Positions 54,093 through 61,998 of a stretch of 64,000 nt of DNA are shown one piece after another. Both the position numbers and the translations under genes were made by a program. Positions within the stretch are counted from its first letter, which is position 1; each line of letters opens with the position of its first letter. This DNA is from Pseudomonas sp. Its GTDB lineage: Bacteria; Pseudomonadota; Gammaproteobacteria; Pseudomonadales; Pseudomonadaceae. The stretch lies in contig NZ_JAGIBG010000010.1 of NCBI RefSeq assembly GCF_017744435.1, forward strand, positions 51,613 to 115,612, in the 5' to 3' direction. The notes below the pieces were generated by a model that searched no databases, was not told the DNA's origin, and saw only the letters and a program-made list of their open reading frames with translations.

Positions 54093-54108
54093 AGCAGCAA
54101 CCGTGCCA
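54093..54108 (-). promoter_or_regulatory. Sigma-54 promoter of sfnG
   Basis: The minus strand reads TGGCACG-GTTG-CTGCT, with the GG and GC elements at the exact -24/-12 spacing. The predicted transcript would start about 30 bases before the sfnG ATG. Confidence 0.75.
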
Positions 54109-54193
54109 GGGTGAAAATGCCATGCAGGTCAGAGACTTGGTCGAAAGGGCTGATGGTCTGCCCTGCAGGCTGGCGGAGCAAGCTGCTGAACTG

Positions 54194-54211
54194 CTGTTGC
54201 CCGGGCAACAG
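54194..54211. terminator. Perfect 18-bp palindrome after the DUF3077 gene
   Basis: ctgttgcccgggcaacag is a perfect palindrome four bases beyond the DUF3077 stop codon, with weaker complementarity outside. There is no T-run, so it is either a weak terminator or a protein-binding site upstream of the sfnG promoter. Confidence 0.5.
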
Positions 54212-54215
54212 TGTT

Positions 54216-54503
54216 TCAGTGGTGCTTGAGCATCCCCAAGTGCGCATCGTCCATCAGTGCTTTGGCCATCTCGCACAGGTAGTGCGAGGCCCAGACCAGC
54301 GCGGGTTCGTCGTCCATCACGCCGATGAAGGAGGCGCGGCGCGAGCAGTCCATCAGTACAGAGGCTTGCGCCATGGCGTGGTCGCAGCAGTTGCCGGGTT
54401 CTACGCGGAACAGGCGCTTGCCTTTGGCCACGGCTTCCAGGCAGGTGGCCGAGCCGACGGTGACGCCAAGCCTGGCGGTTGCTTCGGGGAGTTCCTTGTC
54501 CAT
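54216..54503 (-). CDS. DUF3077 domain protein
   Basis: The 95-residue protein starts at MDKELPEATA after an AGAGGA site. It shows the DUF3077 pattern CCDHAMAQASVLMDCSRRAS followed by LVWASHYLCEMAKALMDDA. This small family is abundant in Pseudomonas and of unknown function. A REP pair separates it from the next small gene. Confidence 0.8.
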   Translation of the reverse strand: MDKELPEATARLGVTVGSATCLEAVAKGKRLFRVEPGNCCDHAMAQASVLMDCSRRASFIGVMDDEPALVWASHYLCEMAKALMDDAHLGMLKHH

Positions 54504-54533
54504 TCTCAATCCTCTTTACTTACTGAGGCTGAT

Positions 54534-54640
54534 GACCTCTTCGCGGGTGAACCCGCTCCCACAACTACTCTGTCGGGCCTGAGCCTTGTGCAGAGTTTCA
54601 GACCTTGCGCGATCCCTGTGGGAGCGGGTTTACCCGCGAA
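54534..54640. repeat. REP pair between the two small DUF genes
   Basis: Left arm 54534-54563 (gacctcttcgcgggtgaacc...) and right arm 54616-54640 (ctgtgggagcgggtttaccc...) are inverted P. putida REPs with a 52-base spacer. Confidence 0.85.
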
Positions 54641-54695
54641 TGCGTTTGCCCGGACAACCTGTTTATACGAGCCATCAGCCGAATGAGCCGGCGCC

Positions 54696-54953
54696 TCAGT
54701 GCAGCGTGTGCCCCTGCCGAGGCCGCTTCAACTGCACCTGCGCAATTGCCGACTCCAGCAACGCGCGCACGGCCTCCATCTCATGGATCATCGACAGGGT
54801 CATGACGGTGGCGGGCGACTTGGGCAACGTGGTAACGGTCTGCTGGGCCAGGGCAAGTCCGCAGAGCAGGTATTCGGTGGCCTCGACCAGGGTGTCTTCG
54901 AGGTAGTGGGAGGCGTCGGGGGTGAACGGTGGATCAGGAACAATCTTGAGCAT
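54696..54953 (-). CDS. Small Pseudomonas protein of unknown function (DUF6124-like)
   Basis: The 85-residue protein (MLKIVPDPPFTPDASHYLED, then a helical region EATEYLLCGLALAQQTV and EMEAVRALLESAIAQVQL) has the M-x-K-x-x-P-x-P-P start typical of a small Pseudomonas family I recall as DUF6124. The ATG at 54953 is chosen over an upstream start that adds 32 unrelated residues. It is near a DUF3077 gene, a common pairing. No function is known. Confidence 0.65.
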   Translation of the reverse strand: MLKIVPDPPFTPDASHYLEDTLVEATEYLLCGLALAQQTVTTLPKSPATVMTLSMIHEMEAVRALLESAIAQVQLKRPRQGHTLH

Positions 54954-55410
54954 GGTCGTATCTCGAGGCGTTGTGAGAGAAACCACTGCCCATCGCTTGC
55001 AGAGAAATGGGTGGCGGCTGCATACGGGCCTGCAAGACCGAGGCCTCAAGAATCCCGGCTGACCATAAGGTCACCCATACGCAGCCACCATTGAACACGG
55101 TGAGCACGAATCCTGAGGCTTCGACAGGCTTGCAGACCTGGCCATTGAATTTGCAACGGCACCGCCAGCCTAGGGAGCTCACTTTCCCACCGCAATGCCC
55201 CAAAGACTGATTCAGACGCGTCCTACAAACCAGAGGAAAAATCTGTTTCTTCATTCGTAGGAACCACCCACTCCCCGCCCTCTCGTAATGCTTTGTTAAG
55301 ATTTCTTCCATATTTAGTTAACGTAATTTTCACGATCCGCCCTCTAGCCTCTCTGCCTTTCCGGCAGCCCCATCCTTTTCTGGCTGCCGCCATGGTTCTA
55401 CGAGGCACAC
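54954..55410. other. Gene-poor stretch upstream of the EptA/CptA-type gene
   Basis: About 457 bases without a convincing gene. An open minus-strand frame at 54934-55311 overlaps the neighbouring small gene in another frame and has no family character that I trust; it may mark a leader. The last 130 bases turn markedly AT-rich (ttgttaagatttcttccata, gttaacgtaattttcacg) and should hold the promoter of the phosphoethanolamine transferase gene, possibly with a response-regulator site. Confidence 0.5.
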
Positions 55411-57168
55411 GTGGCAAACACCGCATCCCCATCCGCGCCCAAGCGCGTGGACTGGGCCGGCCTGGGCTGGCTCCTGCTGTTCTTCTGGTACTTCTCCGGC
55501 GTCACCCAGGCGCTCCTGCTGTTCAGTGGCACCACCGGTTTCGCCGGTTTCCGCGATGCCCTGTTCCTCAGCACCCTGTGGTTCGTCCCGGTGCTGCTGC
55601 TGCCACGCCTCACCCGCACCCTCGCCGCCGTCATTGGCGTGGTGCTATGGGCCGCCTCGCTGGTGGGTTTGAGCTACTTCGGCATCTACCACCAGGAGTT
55701 CTCGCAAAGCGTCATCTTCGTGATGTTCGAGTCGAACACCGCCGAAGCGGGCGAATACTTCAGCCAGTACTTCAGCATTGGCCTGATGCTCGGCCTGCTG
55801 GCCTACACCGTGGGCGCCGTACTGCTGTGGACCCGTGTGCGCCCGGTCACCCTGCGCCTGCGCAGCCGTATCCCGGTGGTGGTGCTGTTGCTGGCCGCCA
55901 ACCTGGTGCTGCCGTTCTACAAGCAGATGGTCACCCAGGAACGCAACTTCGCCGATGCCATGGAGAAGGTCCAGCAGCGCATGGAACCGGCCGTACCGTG
56001 GCAGCTGGTGGTCGGCTACCGCCAGTACCTGCAGCAGTTGAACAACATGCAGAAACTGCTGGCACAGAACGCTGCCCTGCCACCCCTTCAGAACCTCCAG
56101 GACAGCAGCGGCGACGCCCCGCGCACCTTGGTGCTGGTACTCGGCGAGTCGACTACCCGCGAGCACATGCACCTGTACGGCTACAACCGCGACACTACCC
56201 CCAACCTGGACGCCCTGGCCGCCGCCGACAAGAGCCTGACCGTGTTCCAGAACGTGGTCACCCCGCGCCCCTACACCATCGAGGTGATGCAGCAGATCCT
56301 CACCTTCGGTGACGAAGAACACCCCGACCGCTTCCTCACCGATCCGTCGCTGATCAACCTGATGAAACAGGCAGGCTACAAGACCTTCTGGATCACCAAC
56401 CAGCAGACCATGACCAAGCGCAACACCATGCTCACCACGTTCTCGCAGCAGACCGACGAGCAGGTGTACCTGAACAACCAGCGCAACCAGAACGCCAGCC
56501 AGTACGACGAAGTGGTGCTGCCACCGTTCGAGAAGGCCCTGAAGGACCCGGCGCCGAAGAAGTTCATCATCGTCCACCTGCTGGGCACGCACATGGACTA
56601 CCGCTACCGGTACCCGGATGCCTATCAGCACTTCACCGATCGCAAGGGTGCGCCGGCTGCGCTGACCGATGACCAGGTGGAAACCTACAACTTCTACGAC
56701 AACGCGGTGCGCTACAACGACTTCGTGGTGTCGAGCCTGATCAAGCAGTATTCGGCGGCCACGCCCAACGGCTTCCTGCTGTACCTGTCCGACCACGGCG
56801 AAGACGTGTACAGCTCCGGCAACCACGACCGCCTGGGCCGCAACGAAGGCGCGCCGACCCGGCCGATGTACACCGTGCCGTTCCTGCTGTGGACCTCACC
56901 GAGCTGGCAGGCCGAACACCCACGTGACCTGCAGTCGATGGCCAAGCGCCCTTATAGCAGCTCGCACCTGATTCATACGCTGTCGGACCTGGCGGGCTTG
57001 AGCTATGACAAGTTCGAGCCGGCCAAGAGCCTGGTGAACGCGCAGTTCACGCCAACGCCACGCTGGATTGGCGACCCGTACCGCAAGGATGGGTTGCATG
57101 AGTTCGACCAGCTGCCGCAGGACACGGCGGAGCAGACTCAACAGACCGCGGCCAATTCCCAGCAGTAG
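55411..57168 (+). CDS. Phosphoethanolamine transferase of the CptA/EptA family
   Basis: This inner-membrane enzyme moves phosphoethanolamine onto lipid A or LPS core from the periplasmic side, reducing cationic peptide binding. The 585-residue protein begins with GTG after a GAGG site. It has about five membrane helices (to residue about 180) and a sulfatase-type catalytic domain. LVLGESTTREHMHLYGY holds the nucleophilic Thr and metal Glu, HLLGTHMDYRYRYP a metal His, and SDHGEDVYSSGNHDRLG the last ligands. The short tail is Gln-rich. CptA versus EptA cannot be settled by eye. The AT-rich upstream region suggests two-component control. Confidence 0.88.
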   Translation: MANTASPSAPKRVDWAGLGWLLLFFWYFSGVTQALLLFSGTTGFAGFRDALFLSTLWFVPVLLLPRLTRTLAAVIGVVLWAASLVGLSYFGIYHQEFSQSVIFVMFESNTAEAGEYFSQYFSIGLMLGLLAYTVGAVLLWTRVRPVTLRLRSRIPVVVLLLAANLVLPFYKQMVTQERNFADAMEKVQQRMEPAVPWQLVVGYRQYLQQLNNMQKLLAQNAALPPLQNLQDSSGDAPRTLVLVLGESTTREHMHLYGYNRDTTPNLDALAAADKSLTVFQNVVTPRPYTIEVMQQILTFGDEEHPDRFLTDPSLINLMKQAGYKTFWITNQQTMTKRNTMLTTFSQQTDEQVYLNNQRNQNASQYDEVVLPPFEKALKDPAPKKFIIVHLLGTHMDYRYRYPDAYQHFTDRKGAPAALTDDQVETYNFYDNAVRYNDFVVSSLIKQYSAATPNGFLLYLSDHGEDVYSSGNHDRLGRNEGAPTRPMYTVPFLLWTSPSWQAEHPRDLQSMAKRPYSSSHLIHTLSDLAGLSYDKFEPAKSLVNAQFTPTPRWIGDPYRKDGLHEFDQLPQDTAEQTQQTAANSQQ

Positions 57169-57196
57169 CGAGCGGACGGATACCCACCGCTCTGAC

Positions 57197-57240
57197 GGCT
57201 GATGGCGAGGTCCCTGATCGCGCCATCGGCCTTTTCTTTG
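57197..57240 (+). terminator. Terminator after the phosphoethanolamine transferase gene
   Basis: The stem 57197-57207 / 57221-57231 (ggctgatggcg with cgccatcggcc) is followed by TTTTCTTTG. Its loop and right arm resemble the hairpin inside the two 87-bp direct repeats near dusA. Confidence 0.85.
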
Positions 57241-57319
57241 TCCGGCTGCTGCGCAATGCGTGCCAGCAGCTTTACTTGAAATCAATACAGCGTCTGAACG
57301 CACGGCAGGGAAAAACACC

Positions 57320-57922
57320 ATGGGCGAATTCGAAGCATTCAACCGCTCCCTCTTCCTGCTGATCAACGGCGGCAGTGACACGCCGCACTGGCTGATCCAG
57401 CTCGCCATCGGCATTGCTGCCGGCCTGATCTACCTGCTTCCCGTGTTGCTGCTGGGCTTCTGGCTGTGGGGCACCCGGGGGGAGCGCCAACTGGTGCTCA
57501 AGGCAGCGTTGGTTACCGTGATCGCATTGCTTGCCAACCAGCTCCTCTGGGCAATCTGGCCCCATCCCCGGCCGTTCATGATCGGGCTGGGGCATACGTG
57601 GATGCTGCACGCACCTGATTCGTCTTTCCCCAGCGATCACATGACCGTGTTCGGCTGCATCGGTTTGACCTTGCTGCTGGATGGCCTGTCGGGCTGGGGC
57701 GTGATCATTCTGCTGACCGGGCTCAGTGTCGCCTGGGCGCGGGTGTTCCTGGGCGTGCACTTCCCGCTCGACATGGTCGGCGCGATGGTCGTTTCGCTGT
57801 TGGTTTACGCAGGGTTCTCGCCACTCTGGCGACGTATCGGCCAGCCTGTCACCGATCTGGCGGAACGGTGTTACCGCAGCCTGATGGCGGTGCCGATCAG
57901 GGCGGGTTGGCTGCGGGGCTGA
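57320..57922 (+). CDS. PAP2-family phosphatase, probable undecaprenyl pyrophosphate phosphatase
   Basis: The 200-residue membrane protein has about five or six helices and the PAP2 phosphatase motifs: WPHPRPF (C1), the PSDH form of C2 in SSFPSDHMTVFG, and ARVFLGVHFPLDMVG (C3) with catalytic His and Asp. The PSDH variant is typical of BcrC/YbjG-type undecaprenyl pyrophosphate phosphatases, which recycle the cell-wall lipid carrier. The start at MGEFEAFNRS follows an AGGG-type site. It lies after the phosphoethanolamine transferase gene but behind its terminator. Confidence 0.85.
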   Translation: MGEFEAFNRSLFLLINGGSDTPHWLIQLAIGIAAGLIYLLPVLLLGFWLWGTRGERQLVLKAALVTVIALLANQLLWAIWPHPRPFMIGLGHTWMLHAPDSSFPSDHMTVFGCIGLTLLLDGLSGWGVIILLTGLSVAWARVFLGVHFPLDMVGAMVVSLLVYAGFSPLWRRIGQPVTDLAERCYRSLMAVPIRAGWLRG

Positions 57923-57956
57923 GGTAAACTGACATTGCGTCGCCATCCTGGCAGTG

Positions 57957-58043
57957 GGCAGGCACACGCCAGCCACTCTTGGTAAACTAGGGCAACTTTT
58001 CCTGAAGGCCGATCTGCGAGGTCACTGACCGCGCCATCGGCCT
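57957..58043. repeat. 87-bp direct repeat, copy A (left edge of the islet)
   Basis: Bases 57957-58043 match 59701-59787 at 81 of 87 positions. The unit contains ggtaaactagggcaac and a hairpin closed by ggccgat/atcggcc. In copy A the poly-T that follows the hairpin elsewhere is replaced by gaagcggcggg, marking a junction with islet DNA. Confidence 0.9.
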
Positions 58044-58104
58044 GAAGCGGCGGGACGGTTCAGGCCCGGTGGTGCTTGGGTTCGTGGTTCAACAGGGAGA
58101 TTAC

Positions 58105-58659
58105 ATGATTTTTTCTCAGCTAATTGACGCCGCCCCCGAAGTACAAACTGAAATACGGCTTCTGAGAAACCAAGAAGAAGTCCGTAAATATATGTACACC
58201 TCCCATGAGATCTCGCTGCAAGAGCATGAGAACTGGCTGAAATCGCTGCAGGGCAATGCGCGCCAATCTGTATTCGTGGCAATCCATGATGACAAAGCCG
58301 CAGGCGTGGTTTCCCTGAACGCGATTAACACCACGCAAAAAACGGCCGATTGGGCTTTCTACTTGGACACCGAACTGCAAGGCCAAGGGTTCGGCAGCTT
58401 GGTGGAGTTCTGGATGCTTGATTATGCATTCGATGAAGCCGGCTTGGAAAAGCTGAACTGCGAGGTACTTGAGACGAACCCCTCAGTGGTAAAGATGCAC
58501 CAGAAATTTGGCTTTACGATAGAAGGGGTCCGCAGAAAAAACATCCTCAAAGATGGCAATCGTATCGACGTAGTACTGCTGGGCATAACGAAAGATGAGT
58601 GGACTGCTCACCGCCCCTCAATTGAACCGATTATCGCTCGTTTGAAACGAAAGTCATGA
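58105..58659 (+). CDS. PseH-like GNAT N-acetyltransferase
   Basis: The 184-residue GNAT protein resembles PseH, which acetylates the 4-amino sugar in pseudaminic acid synthesis for flagellin or LPS glycosylation: RNQEEVRKYMYTSHEISLQE, EHENWLKSLQ, WAFYLDTELQGQGFGSLVEF (the acetyl-CoA loop) and LNCEVLETNPSVVKMHQKFG. The DNA is visibly more AT-rich than its surroundings and uses codons rare nearby (ata, aga, tta), a sign of transfer. No other pse genes are in the window. It overlaps the next ORF by four bases. Confidence 0.85.
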   Translation: MIFSQLIDAAPEVQTEIRLLRNQEEVRKYMYTSHEISLQEHENWLKSLQGNARQSVFVAIHDDKAAGVVSLNAINTTQKTADWAFYLDTELQGQGFGSLVEFWMLDYAFDEAGLEKLNCEVLETNPSVVKMHQKFGFTIEGVRRKNILKDGNRIDVVLLGITKDEWTAHRPSIEPIIARLKRKS

Positions 58660-59102
58660 TTTTAATCAGCGTATACGAATCCGAAAGTGCTCCCCTTACG
58701 CTTTATGAGCTCCTCAAGAAGCGCTCAACCACTCACTCCATCAGCCACAATGCCGTGCCTGAGTATGCGGAACATGAGTTATTTGTCCAGTCCAAGCCAT
58801 ACCGATACTGGTATCTGGTAACACTGGACGGCACGACCATTGGATCAACCTACATAACCGAAAATAATGAAATCGGCGTATTCTTAATAGATGAATTTTC
58901 TCACCTTCAGTCCGATTTGCTGGGCAAAATGGTTAACAACCATGAGCCTCTGCCTGCGGTAAAATCGAAACGAGTGGGCCAATTCAGCATCAACTCCAAC
59001 CCAGGGAACGCTTCGCTGATCTCTGCGATCCTCTCAACTGGAGGGGTGCACGTGCAGAACTCTTATCTTCTTAGCAAGGCAACGAAGTCAAAGCCCGAAT
59101 AA
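58656..59102 (+). CDS. GNAT-like protein coupled to the PseH-like gene
   Basis: The 148-residue product overlaps the PseH-like stop codon (ATGA). Segments such as HNAVPEYAEHELFVQSKPYR, YWYLVTLDGTTIGSTYITEN and NEIGVFL resemble the N-terminal part of GNAT acetyltransferases from surface-sugar clusters, and NPGNASLISAILSTGG resembles their end. The acetyl-CoA loop is poorly kept, so it may be degenerate. It shares the AT-rich composition of the PseH-like gene. Function unknown; assignment is tentative. Confidence 0.6.
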   Translation: MILISVYESESAPLTLYELLKKRSTTHSISHNAVPEYAEHELFVQSKPYRYWYLVTLDGTTIGSTYITENNEIGVFLIDEFSHLQSDLLGKMVNNHEPLPAVKSKRVGQFSINSNPGNASLISAILSTGGVHVQNSYLLSKATKSKPE

Positions 59103-59178
59103 GTCGCGGGGCCGCCTGCCTAGTCACTGCCTGATAATTTCAGGCACGCGTGCCTGGCACAGCGCAATCACTGCTCGA

Positions 59179-59553
59179 TCACCTTCGTCGCTCGCGCCGG
59201 ATGTCCGGGTGGTCGTTGATGCTGATCATTACCCTGCCCTTGCACCGGCGCATAAAGTCGGCCATACGCTCGTACGCTTCGAAGGGGAAGTCGACGCCAT
59301 AGCCGGCGGTCTGCCAGTACGTCGGGTCCATGCAGAAGAACGTGTGCGCTCGATCGTAGCGCTCAGCGCAGGCGAGCCAGGACAGGTTCTCGACGTAGGT
59401 GCCGGCGAGGCGCTGCCAAGCGGCGGACAGATTCTCCTCGATGCGCAGCAGGTTGATGGCCGGTCCAGTGGTGGAGGTACCGAACGTCTGCCCCGTGACC
59501 TTGTCGCCGAAGGCATGCTGCTGCAGGTAGAAAAACCGATTTTTACGATGCAA
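59179..59553 (-). pseudogene. Remnant of a phage-type DNA adenine methylase (D12 class)
   Basis: The open frame encodes an internal fragment of a D12-class N6-adenine methylase as found in Pseudomonas prophages: FFYLQQHAFGDKVTGQTFGT, GPAINLLRIEENLSAAWQRL, then DPTYWQTAGYGVDFPFEAYE and GRVMISINDHPDIR. The N-terminal FxGGK-containing part and the C-terminal end are missing, and the catalytic DPPY is DPTY. It is therefore a decayed phage gene inside the dusA-proximal islet. Confidence 0.8.
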
Positions 59554-59670
59554 AGGATTGTCAGCTTTACGCTTTGCCTACTCGCAGTTGGCGTAACACA
59601 TGCAGAAAAGAAGCTGCAGGTGATTGATGAGCTCCCCACCTTCCAATGGAGGCGCCAAGGTTTGATATGA
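59548..59670 (+). CDS. Possible 40-residue secreted peptide (uncertain)
   Basis: A short ATG frame encodes MQRIVSFTLCLLAVGVTHA, which looks like a signal peptide, followed by a 21-residue tail (EKKLQVIDELPTFQWRRQ...). No ribosome site is obvious and it lies in decayed phage DNA next to copy B of the repeat. It could be the remnant of a small phage lysis-type gene or chance. Confidence 0.25.
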   Translation: MQRIVSFTLCLLAVGVTHAEKKLQVIDELPTFQWRRQGLI

Positions 59671-59700
59671 AATCGGCGCTCCATCGCCAGCCAGGCTGTA

Positions 59701-59787
59701 GGCAGGCACACGCCAGCCACCTTTGGTAAACTAGGGCAACATTTTCCAAAGGCCGATCTGCGAGGTCACTGACCGCGCCATCGGCCT
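59701..59787. repeat. 87-bp direct repeat, copy B (right edge of the islet)
   Basis: This is the partner of 57957-58043 (six mismatches). Its closing hairpin is followed by TTTTTCC, so it can act as a terminator immediately before dusA. The two copies bracket about 1.66 kb of AT-rich, phage-related DNA. Confidence 0.9.
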
Positions 59788-59820
59788 TTTTCCTTGTTCC
59801 GATCGTTGCCCTAGACCCCA

Positions 59821-60831
<1,011 letters not shown>

Positions 60832-60975
60832 GGTTGCCTGGGCGTACCAGGGAACCTCGCGCCAGCTGCTGACTCGAATCATCACCTTCGGCAATTCCGC
60901 CCCGCCCCACTGGCCTCTTGAGCGCCCGTCGGGCCTCGGGTAATGTCGAGTAAATGCACAGGACAGAGCACGCCC

Positions 60976-61902
60976 ATGACCTCCAAGCTGGAACAACTCA
61001 AGCAGTTCACCACCGTGGTTGCCGACACCGGGGACCTGGATGCCATCACCCGTCTCAAGCCGGTCGATGCCACCACCAACCCGTCGCTGCTGCTCAAGGC
61101 CGCCGCCATCCCGGGCTATGCCGAGCTGCTCAAGCAGGTGAAGGCCGATGCCAAGGGCAATGTCGACCTGGCCTGCGACCAGTTCGCCGTGGCCGTGGGC
61201 GCGGGCATTCTCAAAGTCATTCCGGGGCGTATTTCCACCGAGGTGGATGCACGCCTGTCGTTCGATGAGCCGGCACTGCTGAACAAGGCACGCCAGCTGA
61301 TCGGCCTGTACGAAGCCGCCGGAGTGTCGAAAGACCGAGTGCTGATCAAGCTGGCCTCCACCTGGGAAGGCATCCGCGCCGCCGAGAAGCTGGAAAAGGA
61401 AGGCATCCAGACCAACCTGACCCTGCTGTTCTCCTTCGCCCAGGCCCAGGCCTGCGCCGACGCTGGCGTGTTCCTGATTTCGCCGTTCGTGGGCCGTATC
61501 TACGACTGGTACAAGAAAAGCACCGGCCAGGACTACGTCGGCGCTGAAGACCCGGGCGTGCAGTCGGTCACGCGCATCTACAACTACTACAAGGCCAATG
61601 GCTACGACACCGTGGTCATGGGCGCCAGCTTCCGCAATCTCGGCCAGATCGAACAGCTGGCCGGCTGCGATCGCCTGACCATCAGCCCGGACCTGCTGGA
61701 CAAGCTGGGCAGCGACCAGGGCGAACTGCCGCGGATTCTCAAGCCAGGCAATGCCGGTGAAGCCAAGCAGGTGCTGAACGAAAGCCAGTTCCGCTGGGCG
61801 ATGAACGAAGATGCCATGGGCACCGAGAAGCTGGCTGAAGGTATTCGCCAGTTTGCCCGGGATCAGGAAAAACTCGAGAAGTTGATGGCTGAAAAAGCCT
61901 GA
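60976..61902 (+). CDS. tal: Transaldolase
   Basis: Transaldolase links the pentose phosphate pathway to glycolysis by moving a dihydroxyacetone unit through a Schiff-base lysine. The 308-residue TalB-type protein shows [13 protein letters not shown] near the N-terminus, the active-site lysine motif [26 protein letters not shown] and the [13 protein letters not shown] signature. The start [10 protein letters not shown] is preferred to an ATG 11 codons upstream. It lies 144 bases after dusA and ends in a strong terminator. Confidence 0.97.
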   Translation: MTSKLEQLKQFTTVVADTGDLDAITRLKPVDATTNPSLLLKAAAIPGYAELLKQVKADAKGNVDLACDQFAVAVGAGILKVIPGRISTEVDARLSFDEPALLNKARQLIGLYEAAGVSKDRVLIKLASTWEGIRAAEKLEKEGIQTNLTLLFSFAQAQACADAGVFLISPFVGRIYDWYKKSTGQDYVGAEDPGVQSVTRIYNYYKANGYDTVVMGASFRNLGQIEQLAGCDRLTISPDLLDKLGSDQGELPRILKPGNAGEAKQVLNESQFRWAMNEDAMGTEKLAEGIRQFARDQEKLEKLMAEKA

Positions 61903-61922
61903 TACATCTAAGGTTTGCCAGG

Positions 61923-61960
61923 CGGGCGGGGAATGTTCAGCATTTCCCGCCCGTTTTGTT
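61923..61960 (+). terminator. Terminator after tal
   Basis: cgggcggggaa and tttcccgcccg (61923-61953) form an 11-bp stem with one mismatch, followed by TTTTGTTT. Confidence 0.85.
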
Positions 61961-61998
61961 TCAGCGGGTTGTGAACGCGTCCTGAACTCAAAGGCCAA

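Noticed and set aside
54934..55311. Minus-strand frame of 125 codons upstream of the small DUF gene
   Set aside because: It overlaps the 54696-54953 gene in another frame, has no convincing ribosome site and no family character that I trust. It is treated as possible leader sequence.
59229..59720. Minus-strand frames of 163 and 96 codons over the direct repeat and methylase remnant
   Set aside because: They are alternative-frame readings of repeat and decayed phage DNA; only the 59179-59553 frame shows methylase motifs.
57957..59787. Insertion sequence or transposon next to dusA
   Set aside because: No transposase or terminal inverted repeats are visible. The flanking repeats are direct and 87 bp long, which fits recombination or integration better than transposition.
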